Positions 15,726 through 24,998 are shown, numbered from the stretch's first letter. The stretch: 25,686 bases of DNA from Rhabdothermincola sp037478855 (GCA_037478855.1 JBBFLY010000043.1:1-25686); one strand, 5' to 3'. Notes: generated from the sequence alone by a model not told the origin. Program-made: numbers and translations.

Positions 15726-18518
15726 ATGACACGTCTGGTCATAGTCGAGTCGCCGGCCAAGGCGAGGACGATCGAGCGCTTCCTCGGCGAGGGGTTCGTC
15801 GTCGACTCCTCGGTGGGGCACATCCGCGACCTCGCGGTGAAGAAGAACATGCCCGAGGAGCTCAAGGACGAGCCGTGGGCGAACCTCGGCATCGACGTCG
15901 ACAACGACTTCAAGCCCGTCTACGTCGTCTCACCGGACAAGAAGGACGTGGTCCGTCGGTTGCGGAAGCAGCTCAAGGAGGCTGACGAGCTGTACCTCGC
16001 CACCGATGAGGATCGCGAGGGGGAGGCCATCGCCTGGCACCTGTTGGAGGTGCTCAACCCTCCCGCCTCGATGCCGGTCAAGCGGATGGTCTTCCACGAG
16101 ATCACCCCGCAGGCGATCGAGGAGGCGATCGAGCACCCCCGGGAGCTCGATCGACGGCTGGTCGACGCCCAGGAGACCCGCCGCATCCTCGACCGGCTCT
16201 ACGGCTTCGAGCTCTCGCGTGTGCTCTGGCGCAAGGTCAGCAACGCCCGCTCGGCCGGCCGCGTGCAGAGCGTGGCGGTACGCCTCGTGGTCGAGCGCGA
16301 GCGGGAGCGCATGGCGTTCGTGCCGGCCTCCTACTGGGATCTCGAGGGTGAGTTCGCCACCCCCACTGCGGCTGCGGAGCCGTTCACCGCCACCCTGGTT
16401 GCGCTCGACGGGCAGCGCCTGGCCGGCAGCAGGGACTTCGACAACCGTGGCCAGGTCACGAAGGCCGGCCTGGTCGTGCTCGACGAGGCGGAGGCCACGA
16501 GGCTGGCGTCTGAGCTCCCGGGGGCGTCGTTCGAGGTGCGGTCGGTGGAGCGCAAGCCCTACCGCCGCCGCCCGGCCCCCCCGTTCATCACCTCCACCTT
16601 TCAGCAGGAGGCCGGACGCAAGCTGCGACTCTCGGCGCAACAGGCGATGCGAGCCGCGCAGTCGCTCTACGAGAACGGCTACATCACGTACATGCGAACC
16701 GACAGCACCACGCTGTCGGAGACAGCGCTGAGCGCAGCCCGCGCGGAGATCCGACGCCGCTACGGCGACCAGTACCTGCCGGACGCGCCCCGCACCTACA
16801 CCAAGAAGGTGAAGAACGCACAGGAGGCCCATGAAGCCATCCGTCCCGCGGGTGACACCTTCCGCTCCCCCGAGGACGTGGCCCGCGAGGTGAACCCCAC
16901 CGAGGCCCGGGTGTACGAGCTCATCTGGAAGCGCACCATCGCGTCGCAGATGACCGATGCCTCCGGCGAGACGGTCAGCGTCCGTCTCGGTGCGGTCACG
17001 CCGGACGGGCGCGACGCGGAGTTCGCCACGAGCGGCACCATCATCACCCACCAGGGCTTCCTGCTCGCGTACGTCGAGGATGTCGACGACGATGAGCCGC
17101 GGGAAGGTGAGAAGGAGCGCCGCCTCCCACCGCTGTCGGAAGGGGACCGGCTCTCGGTCAATCGGATCGAGGCGAAGGGCCATGAGACCCAGCCACCACC
17201 GCGGTACACCGAAGCGTCACTGGTCAAGACGCTCGAGGAGCTCGGCGTCGGGCGGCCGTCCACCTACGCCTCGATCCTCAACACCATCGAGGACCGCGGC
17301 TACGTCTGGAAGAAGGGCTCCGCGCTCGTCCCGTCGTTCACCGCCTTCGCGGTGGTGAGCCTGCTCGAGCGCCACTTCCCACACCTGGTGGACTATGCGT
17401 TCACAGCTCGCATGGAAGACGACCTCGACGCCATCGCCAAAGGTGAGGGCGAGATGGTGCCGTGGTTGGCCGACTTCTATTTCGGTCCACTGACCGACGG
17501 CGAGCGTCACGGGGGCCTGAAGGAGGCGGTCTCCGACCGCCTCGACGAGATCGACCCCCGCGTCATCAACTCGATCCCCATCGGCGTCGACGAGCACGGG
17601 GAGCTGATCGAGGTGCGGGTCGGTCGCTACGGCGTCTTCCTCAGCCGGGGCGACGATCGCGTGAGCATCCCCGAGGATCTGCCGCCCGATGAGCTCACCC
17701 TCGAGAAGGCGATCGAGCTGCTCGAGGCGCCGAGCTCCGACCGGGTGCTCGGGGAGGATCCCGAGACCGGTCTTCCGGTGATCGCTCGCACCGGGCGCTA
17801 CGGACCGTATGTGCAGCTCGGCGAGATGGTCGAGGGGTCGAAGGAGAAGCCGAAGACCGCGTCGCTGTTCAAGACGATGTCGCTCGACACGATCACGCTC
17901 GATGACGCCTTGCGCCTGCTCAGCCTGCCCCGGGTGGTAGGGGTCGATCCGAGCGACGGCGTTGAGATCACCGCGCAGAACGGGCGGTACGGCCCCTACC
18001 TCAAGAAGGGGAGCGACAGTCGCAGCCTCGAGACCGAGGAGCAGATCTTCACGGTCACGCTCGAGGACGCGCTGCGCATCTTCGCCGAGCCCAAGCGTCG
18101 TCGCGGCCAGGCGGCCCGCCTAGCGTTGCGCGAGCTCGGCCCGGATCCGGTGACCGGCAGGCCGATGGTGGTGAAGGATGGTCGCTTCGGCCCGTATGTG
18201 ACCGACGGCGAGACGAACGCGTCGTTGCGCCGCGGCGACGACCCGGCGACCATCACGGTCGAGCGCGCCGCGGAGCTGCTGCAGGATCGACGCGAGCGGG
18301 GTCCGGCGAAGAAGGCGGCGAGAAAGAAGGCAGCGGCGGGCGCAGCACCAGCCGCGAAGACGGCGAAGAAGGCCACGAAGAAGGCCGTCGCGAAGAAGGC
18401 CACGAAGAAAGCCGCCGCGAAGAAGGCTGTTGCGAAGAAGGCCGCGTCCGGGCGGGCAGCGACGAAGCAGGCTGCAGCGGTGTCGCAGCGGGTGGACGAC
18501 GAGCTCGACGCACCCTGA
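15726..18518 (+). CDS. topA: DNA topoisomerase I (type IA)
   Basis: Relaxes negative supercoils by single-strand passage. The 930-residue protein opens with the Toprim domain (VIVESPAKA with E8; DxDxE as D94, D96, E98 in ATDEDREGEA). The catalytic tyrosine is Y322 in ITYMRTDSTTLS. After the core come at least four C-terminal repeats with the GRYGPY-type motif (about 17613-18210), replacing the zinc fingers of proteobacterial enzymes. A tail of about 60 residues built of KKA, KKAT and KKAV units follows, as in other actinobacteria, where it aids DNA binding and processivity. ATG 15726 places VIVESPAKA at the normal N-terminus. The gene starts the block topA, MFS, tmk, holB. Confidence 0.97.
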   Translation: MTRLVIVESPAKARTIERFLGEGFVVDSSVGHIRDLAVKKNMPEELKDEPWANLGIDVDNDFKPVYVVSPDKKDVVRRLRKQLKEADELYLATDEDREGEAIAWHLLEVLNPPASMPVKRMVFHEITPQAIEEAIEHPRELDRRLVDAQETRRILDRLYGFELSRVLWRKVSNARSAGRVQSVAVRLVVERERERMAFVPASYWDLEGEFATPTAAAEPFTATLVALDGQRLAGSRDFDNRGQVTKAGLVVLDEAEATRLASELPGASFEVRSVERKPYRRRPAPPFITSTFQQEAGRKLRLSAQQAMRAAQSLYENGYITYMRTDSTTLSETALSAARAEIRRRYGDQYLPDAPRTYTKKVKNAQEAHEAIRPAGDTFRSPEDVAREVNPTEARVYELIWKRTIASQMTDASGETVSVRLGAVTPDGRDAEFATSGTIITHQGFLLAYVEDVDDDEPREGEKERRLPPLSEGDRLSVNRIEAKGHETQPPPRYTEASLVKTLEELGVGRPSTYASILNTIEDRGYVWKKGSALVPSFTAFAVVSLLERHFPHLVDYAFTARMEDDLDAIAKGEGEMVPWLADFYFGPLTDGERHGGLKEAVSDRLDEIDPRVINSIPIGVDEHGELIEVRVGRYGVFLSRGDDRVSIPEDLPPDELTLEKAIELLEAPSSDRVLGEDPETGLPVIARTGRYGPYVQLGEMVEGSKEKPKTASLFKTMSLDTITLDDALRLLSLPRVVGVDPSDGVEITAQNGRYGPYLKKGSDSRSLETEEQIFTVTLEDALRIFAEPKRRRGQAARLALRELGPDPVTGRPMVVKDGRFGPYVTDGETNASLRRGDDPATITVERAAELLQDRRERGPAKKAARKKAAAGAAPAAKTAKKATKKAVAKKATKKAAAKKAVAKKAASGRAATKQAAAVSQRVDDELDAP

Positions 18519-18552
18519 CCCCCGATCACCGGGCGCGTCGGGTGAGGGGCTC

Positions 18553-18558
18553 TAACGT
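18553..18558 (+). promoter_or_regulatory. -10 hexamer in front of the MFS gene
   Basis: TAACGT ends eight bases before the GTG at 18567, consistent with a leaderless or near-leaderless transcript for the MFS-tmk-holB unit. No clear -35 is visible. Confidence 0.35.
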
Positions 18559-18566
18559 GGTGGACC

Positions 18567-20174
18567 GTGGCGGTCCTGCGACCTGACCCCTCTCACGCGG
18601 AAGCGGGCTCCACCGACCCCAGCGCGGGGGTGAGCGCGTCCTCGACGCGCGCCGAGACCACGATCGCTGCGGCCGGTGACGCATCGGTGATCGCCGAGGC
18701 CCTGCTCGTCGCGGAAGGCAAGGCCGATTCCACAGAGACGATGTACCCGGGGGCCGAAAGCGACCGACCGGGCTGGCACGTCCGTCTCTTCGGCACCCAC
18801 GAGTTCTTCCGCCTTTGGCTGGTGCAGGTCGTGTCTGCGATGGGTGACTGGCTGGGCTTCTCCGCCGTCATCCTCCTCGCTGCACGCATCGGCGGGGGCG
18901 ACGGCGCCGGAGCCATCTCACTGGTGATGGCAGCACGCATCATCCCCGGGTTCTTCTTCGGCCCTCTGGCTGGCGTGCTGGTCGACCGGTGGGATCGCAA
19001 GCGGGTCATGGTGGTTTGTGACGTCGGTCGGGCCTGTGTGATCGCGACGTTGCCCTTCGTCGGCACCCTGTGGGGACTTGTGGCGGCTTCGCTGGTGCTC
19101 GAGGTCTTCACGCTGCTGTGGTCACCGGCGAAGGACGCCACGGTGCCCAAGCTCGTCCCCCAGGAGCAGCTCACCTCGGCGAACTCGCTCTCCCTCGGTG
19201 CGGCCTACGGCACGTTCCCGTTCGCCGCGCTGGCGTTCGCGCTCCTGGCGGGGATCTCGGAGCGGCTCTCCTCCATCGAGGCGCTGAGCGTTCTGCGCCT
19301 CGACCAGATGTCGCTCGCCCTGTACGTCGACGTCCTCACCTTCCTCTTCTCGGCGCTGATGATCCGGTCGCTGGCCGTGCCGGGTCGGCCGAGCCGGACA
19401 GGCTCCTCCGGCGAGCGGCGCGCGGACCTCGCCAAGACGTTCCACGAGTTGAAGGAAGGCTGGCACTACATCTTCCTGAACCACACGGTCCGGGCGGTGA
19501 ACATCGGGCTCGCGACCGGGCTCATCGGTGGCGGGATGCTCATCCCGCTCGGCGCGGTGTTCTCCACCGAGGTGCTCGGTGCCGGCGCCGCCGGCTACGG
19601 CCTGTTCACGACAGCGCTCGGCTTCGGGGTGGCGACCGGAGCCGTCGTGGTGTCACTCCTGCAGAAGCGACTGCCGAAGGCCCAGGTGTTCACAACGGCG
19701 TTGTTCCTCACCGGCGCATCGTTGTTCGCCGGCACCTCGGCGACGAGCCTCGCCGTAGCGTTGGGAGCGGTCTTCCTGATGGGGGTGTTCGTCGGCCCGG
19801 TGTACGTCATGGGCTTCGTGCTGCTGCAGGAGGAGGTGAGCGACGAGCTGCGCGGACGGGTCTTCAGCTCGCTCAACACCCTGGTACGTCTCTGTGTGCT
19901 CATCGCGATGATCGCCGGTCCGTTGCTTGCCGCCGCACTGGGTCGGCTCTCCGACTCCCTCCTTGGCGGTTCGATCGAGCTCGGTTCGCTCACCGTCGCC
20001 CTACCCGGGGTGCGCCTGGCGCTGTGGCTCGCGGCCGTCATCGTCATCGCCGCCGGTTTCCTGGCCCTGCACTCGCTGCGCTCGGGGCAGCGGCTTCGAG
20101 CTGCCCGCGAGGCCCGCCATCCATCGCGCCATGACCTCTCCGCGCCGGCGGGTGTGCCGCCGACCAAGGCGTGA
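18567..20174 (+). CDS. MFS transporter, MFS_3/EntS-like, paired with tmk
   Basis: A major facilitator superfamily membrane protein of 535 residues. A polar, probably disordered N-terminal extension of about 72 residues precedes the first helix (FFRLWLVQVVSAMGDWLGFS). About 12 hydrophobic segments follow, with the MFS motif A-like DRWDRKRVMVVCD in the second-third helix loop. The substrate is unknown. Relatives fused to thymidylate kinase occur in Streptomyces; here the two are separate genes joined by a GTGA overlap at 20171, so the pairing is conserved even without fusion. GTG 18567 lacks a Shine-Dalgarno but follows a -10-like TAACGT. A later start near the first helix cannot be excluded. 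Confidence 0.85.
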   Translation: MAVLRPDPSHAEAGSTDPSAGVSASSTRAETTIAAAGDASVIAEALLVAEGKADSTETMYPGAESDRPGWHVRLFGTHEFFRLWLVQVVSAMGDWLGFSAVILLAARIGGGDGAGAISLVMAARIIPGFFFGPLAGVLVDRWDRKRVMVVCDVGRACVIATLPFVGTLWGLVAASLVLEVFTLLWSPAKDATVPKLVPQEQLTSANSLSLGAAYGTFPFAALAFALLAGISERLSSIEALSVLRLDQMSLALYVDVLTFLFSALMIRSLAVPGRPSRTGSSGERRADLAKTFHELKEGWHYIFLNHTVRAVNIGLATGLIGGGMLIPLGAVFSTEVLGAGAAGYGLFTTALGFGVATGAVVVSLLQKRLPKAQVFTTALFLTGASLFAGTSATSLAVALGAVFLMGVFVGPVYVMGFVLLQEEVSDELRGRVFSSLNTLVRLCVLIAMIAGPLLAAALGRLSDSLLGGSIELGSLTVALPGVRLALWLAAVIVIAAGFLALHSLRSGQRLRAAREARHPSRHDLSAPAGVPPTKA

Positions 20175-20806
20175 TCGGCGTGGCAGGTGCGGACGGGCTG
20201 ACGGGCCGGTTCATCGCCTTCGAGGGAGGGGAGGGCTCGGGGAAGTCAACGCAGGCCCGGCTGCTCGCCGAGACCCTGCAGGCGGTGCTGACGCGCGAAC
20301 CGGGGGGCACGGACCTCGGGGAGCGGATCCGCGGCGTGCTCCTCGATCCCGCGACCGGTGGGCTCGAGCCGTGGGCGGAGGCGTTGCTGATGGCCGCCGA
20401 CCGCGCCCAGCACGTTGCGCAGATCGTGCGGCCGGCGCTGGCTGCCGGACGTCACGTCGTGACCGACCGCTTCGCGGGCTCGTCGATCGCCTACCAAGGC
20501 TACGGCCGGGGCCTGCCGATCGAGCGGGTGCGGTCGTTGAGCGAGTGGGCGACCGGTGGGCTCTGGCCTGACCTCACGATCCTCCTCGACGTACCGGTGG
20601 AGACCGCGGTCGCTCGCCTGGATCGGGAGCTCGACCGCTTCGAGCGCGAAGGCGAGGCCTTCCACGCTCGGGTCGCCGACGGGTTCCGGGCCCTTGCCGC
20701 CGCTGATCCCGATGGCTGGGTGGTGCTCGACGGCACCCGGTCGGTCGAAGCCATCGCGGCGGACGTGCGCGCCGTGGTGCGCGACCGGCTACAACTCGCG
20801 CTGTGA
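20171..20806 (+). CDS. tmk: Thymidylate kinase
   Basis: Phosphorylates dTMP to dTDP, supplying dTTP for replication. The 211-residue protein has the P-loop GGEGSGKST at residues 19-27 and the family's TREPGGTDLGERIR. The DR motif is VVTDRFAGSSIAYQGYGRG (D near residue 99). The LID-proximal segment DRFEREGEAFHARVADGFR follows. The start is GTG 20171, overlapping the MFS stop; GTG 20180 is possible. The stop overlaps the holB start (GTGA at 20803), so both are translationally coupled to neighbours. Nothing is missing. Confidence 0.95.
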   Translation: MIGVAGADGLTGRFIAFEGGEGSGKSTQARLLAETLQAVLTREPGGTDLGERIRGVLLDPATGGLEPWAEALLMAADRAQHVAQIVRPALAAGRHVVTDRFAGSSIAYQGYGRGLPIERVRSLSEWATGGLWPDLTILLDVPVETAVARLDRELDRFEREGEAFHARVADGFRALAAADPDGWVVLDGTRSVEAIAADVRAVVRDRLQLAL

Positions 20807-21876
20807 GCTCGGCGACCTCCTCTGCTGCGATGGTCGATCTCTGGGCCGACGTCGTCGGCCAACCCCGAGCGGTGGCTCAGCTGCAGGCTGCGCTCGCCTC
20901 GCCCGTGCATGCGTATCTGCTCGTCGGCCCCCGGGGCAGCGGCAAGCGGGCGCTGGCACGGGCCTTCGCGGCAGGTCTGCTCGCTGAGGGACGTTCGGAC
21001 CGGGAGCGCCACATCGCCCTGGCGATGGCGGAGGAGCATCCCGACCTGATGGTGGTCGAGCGGGTCGGGGCGTCGATCAGCGCGGAGCAGGCAGACCGCA
21101 TCGTGGATCGCGCCAGCCGCACTCCGGTCGAGGGCGATCGGAAGGTGCTCGTGCTCGACGAGTTCCACCTCGTGACCCCGGCGGTCGGTCCGAAGCTCCT
21201 GAAGACGATCGAGGAGCCACATCCAGGGACGTTCTTCGTGATCCTGGCCGAGGAGGTGACGCCCGATCTGATCACGATCGCGTCGCGTTGCGTGCGCATC
21301 GATCTCGGGCCCGTGCCGGCTGAAGAGATCGCGGCGAAGCTGGTCGCGGAGGGCGTCAGCGAGGCCCGAGCGGCGGAAGCTGCTGCCATGGCCGCCGGGG
21401 ATCTGCGACGGGCCCGGGTGCTTGCTGGCGATGAGCGTCTCGCACTGCGCAGACAGGCCTGGCATGAGGTGCCGGACCGACTCGACGGGACCGGTGCTAC
21501 CGCCACCCGCCTGGTCGACGAGCTGCTGGCCATGATCGACGACTCGCTCGAGCCGTTGAGGACGCGACACCTCGCCGAGCTGGAGGCCCTCGAGGAGCGG
21601 GTCGAACGATCCGGTGAGCGCGGCTCTGGACGTCGGGAGCTGACGGAGCGCCACAAGCGTGAGGAGCGACGCCACCGGATGGACGAGCTCCGGTTCGGTC
21701 TGCTCACGCTGGCCCGGCGCTATCGCGAGCAGCTCGCGACCGCGGCCAGGCCACAGCCGGTGATCGCAGCACTCGACGCCGTGCAGCAGACCGCTGTGGC
21801 CCTGGCGCGCAACCCGAACGAGCGCCTCCAGCTGCAGGCGCTGTTCCTGAGGCTCGGCGACGTCGAGGCCACCTGA
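20803..21876 (+). CDS. holB: DNA polymerase III delta-prime subunit (clamp loader)
   Basis: An AAA+ subunit of the clamp loader that helps open and load the beta clamp. Walker A is GPRGSGKRAL starting near residue 42. The Walker B-like segment is VLVLDEFHLVTP. The SRC motif, IASRCVRI, is present, followed by the lid and collar helices. The four-cysteine zinc module seen in many clamp-loader subunits is absent, replaced by RSDRERHIALAMAEEHPDL. About 357 residues. GTG 20803 overlaps the tmk stop; an ATG at 20830 near the conserved VDLWADVVGQ is an alternative start. Downstream lies the 15-bp repeat region. Confidence 0.88.
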   Translation: MSSATSSAAMVDLWADVVGQPRAVAQLQAALASPVHAYLLVGPRGSGKRALARAFAAGLLAEGRSDRERHIALAMAEEHPDLMVVERVGASISAEQADRIVDRASRTPVEGDRKVLVLDEFHLVTPAVGPKLLKTIEEPHPGTFFVILAEEVTPDLITIASRCVRIDLGPVPAEEIAAKLVAEGVSEARAAEAAAMAAGDLRRARVLAGDERLALRRQAWHEVPDRLDGTGATATRLVDELLAMIDDSLEPLRTRHLAELEALEERVERSGERGSGRRELTERHKREERRHRMDELRFGLLTLARRYREQLATAARPQPVIAALDAVQQTAVALARNPNERLQLQALFLRLGDVEAT

Positions 21877-21919
21877 GCACTCCCCTGGCTCAGCGGGGCC
21901 GCACCCGATCTCCGGCCCG

Positions 21920-22009
21920 GTGAACCGGTCGGCCCTGAACCTGTCAGCGCTGAATCTGTTAGCGCTGAACCTGTCAGCCCTGAACCTGTCAGCCCTGAAC
22001 CTGTCAGCC
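21920..22009. repeat. 15-bp tandem repeat, six units
   Basis: The unit is CTGAACCTGTCAGCC. The last three copies (21965-22009) are identical. The copies at 21935-21949 and 21950-21964 differ at one and three positions. A degenerate first unit lies at 21920-21934. The array lies between the convergent ends of holB and the c-di-GMP gene. The period is a multiple of three, so every frame reads as a pentapeptide repeat, but no credible gene covers it. Confidence 0.9.
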
Positions 22010-22047
22010 AGGGTGTCGTCTTCCGGCAGTGTGGCTGACAGGTTCGG
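21995..22047. terminator. Inverted arm against the tandem repeat: probable bidirectional terminator
   Basis: GGCTGACAGGTTC at 22033-22045 is the exact reverse complement of the last 13 bases of each perfect repeat unit. With the nearest copy (21997-22009) it makes a perfect 13-bp stem with a 23-base loop, extendable by a G-U and a C-G pair. It lies between two convergent genes. No T-run follows on either strand. Confidence 0.55.
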
Positions 22048-22128
22048 GTGGGGTCGGGCGGTCGACGGGTCGGGCGCTCCAGGCGCCTGCGAGCTCGGGG
22101 CAGGGCTGGGGCCGGGTCGGGGAGGCGG

Positions 22129-24840
22129 TCACCAGCGCTGGTCACGCCGGAGGAGCTCGGTCAGCTGTGGACCGGGCACCGCCTCACTGAAGTAGAAGCC
22201 CTGAGCCATGTCGCAGCCGAGCGCGCGGAGGCCGTCGAGCTGCTCAGCGGATTCGACCCCCTCGGCGACTGTCTCGAGGCACAGGGCCCTGGCCATGTGC
22301 ATCACCGCGGCCGCCACCGCGGAACCCTCGCCGTCAGGGCCGAGGGATGCCACGAACTCCCGGTCGACCTTCACGATGTCGAACGGGAAGCGGTGCAGGT
22401 AGCCGAGTGAGGAGTAGCCGGTGCCGAAGTCGTCGATGGCGAGCTGCACCCCGAGTGCCTTGAGTTGTCGGAGGACGGCCAGGGCCGCGTCGGAGTCGTC
22501 GATGAGCAGGCTCTCGGTCAGCTCCAGCACGAGCTGCCCGGCTGGCCAGTGGTAGCGCTCGAGCGTGCGGGCGACCAGGCTCACCAGGCCAGGAGACATG
22601 AGCTGGCGAGGCGAGAGGTTGACCGAGACGCGGAACGCGGCGGCACCGGCATGTCGGCACCACGTGCTCGCCTGTCGCACCGCCTCGTCGAGCACCCAGG
22701 CACCGATGCGAACCACCAGGCCGGTTTCCTCAGCGAGCGTGATGAACTCGGCGGGGGTGATCATCCCCCGCTCCGGGTGGTGCCAACGCAGGAGCGCCTC
22801 GGCGCCGACGATGCGTCCGCTGCGCAGATCGATCTTGGGTTGGTAGTGGACCCGTAGCTGGGCCCGCTCGACGGCCAGGCGCAGCTCACGGTCGACCCTC
22901 AGGTGCTCGGCGGCTCGCCGGCGCATGTCGTCGTCGAACACCTCGAGCCGGTCCCGACCGCGGTCTTTCGCCCGGAACATGGCGGTGTCGGCTTGCTGCA
23001 GGAGCTGCTGCCCACTGGTCGACCCCTCGTGCCCGATGGCGACTCCGATGCTGGTCGAGAGGAAGATCTGGTGCTCGAGTGGCCCGCCGATCTCGAGTGC
23101 CGGGTCACCCGGCGCCAGAACGGATCCGACCACACCAGCGTCAGCCACACGGGTGTCAGCCACGTCGAGCACGACGGTGAACGGTTCGCTGAGGGCGAGG
23201 TCCAGCCGGCTGGCGAGCCGGTGGGCCTCTTCGGCGTCGTCGACGCCTTCGAGGACCACCACGAACTCGTCACCACCGAAGTGTCCGACGAAGTCATCCG
23301 GGCCCACCAGTGACTGGAGGCGCTCCCCGAACGCGACGAGCACCGCATCTCCAGCCCCGTGGCCCAGGCTGTCGTTGACCAGCTTGAACCGATCGAGGTC
23401 GATCAGCATCACCGCCACCGCGCCACGGTGCTCCCGGACCCGGGCCAGTGCCGCCTCGACCTGCTCGATGATCGCCCAACGGTTCGGCAGTCCGGTGAGC
23501 TGGTCGTGGCGTGCCTGGTGCTCGAGACGGCGTTGCGTCCGGTCGCGCTCAACTGCGATCGCGACGAGGTGTGAGGCGACCCCGATCACGTCATGTTCTC
23601 GTGCGGTGGGCTCCCGTGGCGCGTCGTGGTACACCGCGATGGTGCCGAGGACCTCGGACCCGTCAGTGTCCATGACGGGGTGAGACCACGCTGATCGGAT
23701 GCCCGCGGCGAGGAATGGCCCGGGGTTGTCGGCGGTGAACGGATGGGTCTGGACGTCGTCCACGATCACGGGTTCGCGCAGGCGGATCGCCTCGGCGCAC
23801 GTGCTGGGCGCACCGCCGGCCACCGCAGCCCGGAGCATCTCCGACAGGTCCTCGGACGAGCAGGCCTGCACGTCCGAGGGTGTGTCCCGGTCGAGGATGA
23901 AGACCCCGGCTCTGCCGCCGGTGTGGAACTCGACCATGCGGACGACCTCGTCCAGGATGTCGCGCAGGTCGGCGTTGCGGGCGATCAGCTCGAGAACCGC
24001 CGCCTCGTCGGAGAGCAGCGCTTCGGCCAGTCGCACCTCGGTGACGTTGTGCGTCGTGACGACGACCGCGTCGACTGCGGGGTCATCGAGCTTGTTCACC
24101 GCCGTGTACTCGATCAGCTCCCAACGGCCGTCGTGGTGCCGGGTGCGGAACACGTCGCTGATCGGTTCACCAGGATGCTCGAGCGACCATTCGAAGAGCT
24201 CCAGGGCGACCGGACGGTCGTCCGGATGGATGAGATCGAAGCCCGGCTGGCCCTTCCACCAGTTCGCCGGGTAGCCGAGGACGTCGGTGAACTCACCGGT
24301 GGTCTGCTTCACGCGTCCGGTCCCGTCGACCAGGGTCACGGTGTCGTTGGTGCTCTCGAGGAGGGTGCGCCACTTGTGCTCCGCCTGGCTGACGAGCTTG
24401 ATGGCGCGCCGCTGCGCGGTGATGTCGATGGCCAGCATCACGATGGCCACCGGTGTGCCGTCACGGGTGGTGACGACGGAGGCCGAGCTGAGTGCGTCGA
24501 TCCTGGTGCCGTCCTTGCGGATCGGGCGGTACTCGGTAGGAGGGATCGACTCGCCGTTGAGCAGTCGGATCAGTCCGGCTTCGGCCCGCGGTCGTTCGTC
24601 GGCGGGCAGGAACGGCGCCACCCGGCCAAGGACCTCGTCCTCGCTCCACCCGAACATCTCCTCGGCGGCTCGGTTCCAGGACAGGACCCGCCCGTCGAAG
24701 TCCATCGAGCAGATGGCGATCGGGGCGTCGCGGACGAGCGCGCTGGCCGGTCCAATTGCGTTCGCGCCGAGCGCTGCCCCCCGGTTCGGGTGCATCGCCC
24801 GTGTCGTCAGTTCCTCGTGGTGCTCGTGGTCGAGCGTCAC
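22129..24840 (-). CDS. PAS-PAS-GAF-GGDEF-EAL cyclic-di-GMP signalling protein
   Basis: A cytosolic sensor combining diguanylate cyclase and c-di-GMP phosphodiesterase domains. Approximate order: PAS 1 (residues 30-150, GRVLSWNRAAEEMFGW), PAS 2 (155-275, GRVKQTTGEFTDVLGY), GAF (285-440), GGDEF (450-640), EAL (650-900). The cyclase motif GGDEF near residue 519 is intact. The RxxD inhibitory site reads GPDD, so product inhibition is probably lost. About 30 extra residues (from DVADTRVADAG) interrupt the GGDEF domain before FLSTSIGVA. The EAL domain looks active: EALLRW, SVNLSPRQL, ELTESLLI, DDFGTGYSS, KVDREF and AEGVES. Start GTG 24840 is chosen for GGGGGGAG just upstream; ATG 24855 and TTG 24894 are alternatives. 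No transmembrane segment. Confidence 0.93.
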   Translation of the reverse strand: MTLDHEHHEELTTRAMHPNRGAALGANAIGPASALVRDAPIAICSMDFDGRVLSWNRAAEEMFGWSEDEVLGRVAPFLPADERPRAEAGLIRLLNGESIPPTEYRPIRKDGTRIDALSSASVVTTRDGTPVAIVMLAIDITAQRRAIKLVSQAEHKWRTLLESTNDTVTLVDGTGRVKQTTGEFTDVLGYPANWWKGQPGFDLIHPDDRPVALELFEWSLEHPGEPISDVFRTRHHDGRWELIEYTAVNKLDDPAVDAVVVTTHNVTEVRLAEALLSDEAAVLELIARNADLRDILDEVVRMVEFHTGGRAGVFILDRDTPSDVQACSSEDLSEMLRAAVAGGAPSTCAEAIRLREPVIVDDVQTHPFTADNPGPFLAAGIRSAWSHPVMDTDGSEVLGTIAVYHDAPREPTAREHDVIGVASHLVAIAVERDRTQRRLEHQARHDQLTGLPNRWAIIEQVEAALARVREHRGAVAVMLIDLDRFKLVNDSLGHGAGDAVLVAFGERLQSLVGPDDFVGHFGGDEFVVVLEGVDDAEEAHRLASRLDLALSEPFTVVLDVADTRVADAGVVGSVLAPGDPALEIGGPLEHQIFLSTSIGVAIGHEGSTSGQQLLQQADTAMFRAKDRGRDRLEVFDDDMRRRAAEHLRVDRELRLAVERAQLRVHYQPKIDLRSGRIVGAEALLRWHHPERGMITPAEFITLAEETGLVVRIGAWVLDEAVRQASTWCRHAGAAAFRVSVNLSPRQLMSPGLVSLVARTLERYHWPAGQLVLELTESLLIDDSDAALAVLRQLKALGVQLAIDDFGTGYSSLGYLHRFPFDIVKVDREFVASLGPDGEGSAVAAAVMHMARALCLETVAEGVESAEQLDGLRALGCDMAQGFYFSEAVPGPQLTELLRRDQRW

Positions 24841-24909
24841 TCGGTCTCCCCCCATGGCTCGACGCGATCGCCGCCGGCTCTCCAGCCGCGTCAAAAGGCG
24901 CCGAGAGAA

Positions 24910-24915
24910 AGCGTA
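24910..24915 (-). promoter_or_regulatory. Possible -10 hexamer of the GGDEF-EAL gene
   Basis: TACGCT on the minus strand, about 70 bases before GTG 24840. The -35 is unconvincing. It is divergent from the tRNA gene. Confidence 0.25.
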
Positions 24916-24979
24916 GATCGCGGCCGGCTGTCGAGCCAGGGGTCGTCCGGCCCAGGTGTCGGGACCGACGGGCGACTGC

Positions 24980-24985
24980 TACGGT
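24980..24985 (+). promoter_or_regulatory. Possible -10 hexamer of the tRNA gene
   Basis: TACGGT lies 13 bases upstream of the mature tRNA 5' end, a normal distance for a stable-RNA promoter. The -35 region is poor. Confidence 0.3.
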
Positions 24986-24998
24986 ACGCACCCTGTTC

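Noticed and set aside
21920..22195. Plus-strand frame reading as pentapeptide repeats (SALNL units)
   Set aside because: A 15-bp period gives pentapeptides in every frame; only about five units, no ribosome-binding site, and it overlaps the end of the GGDEF-EAL gene.
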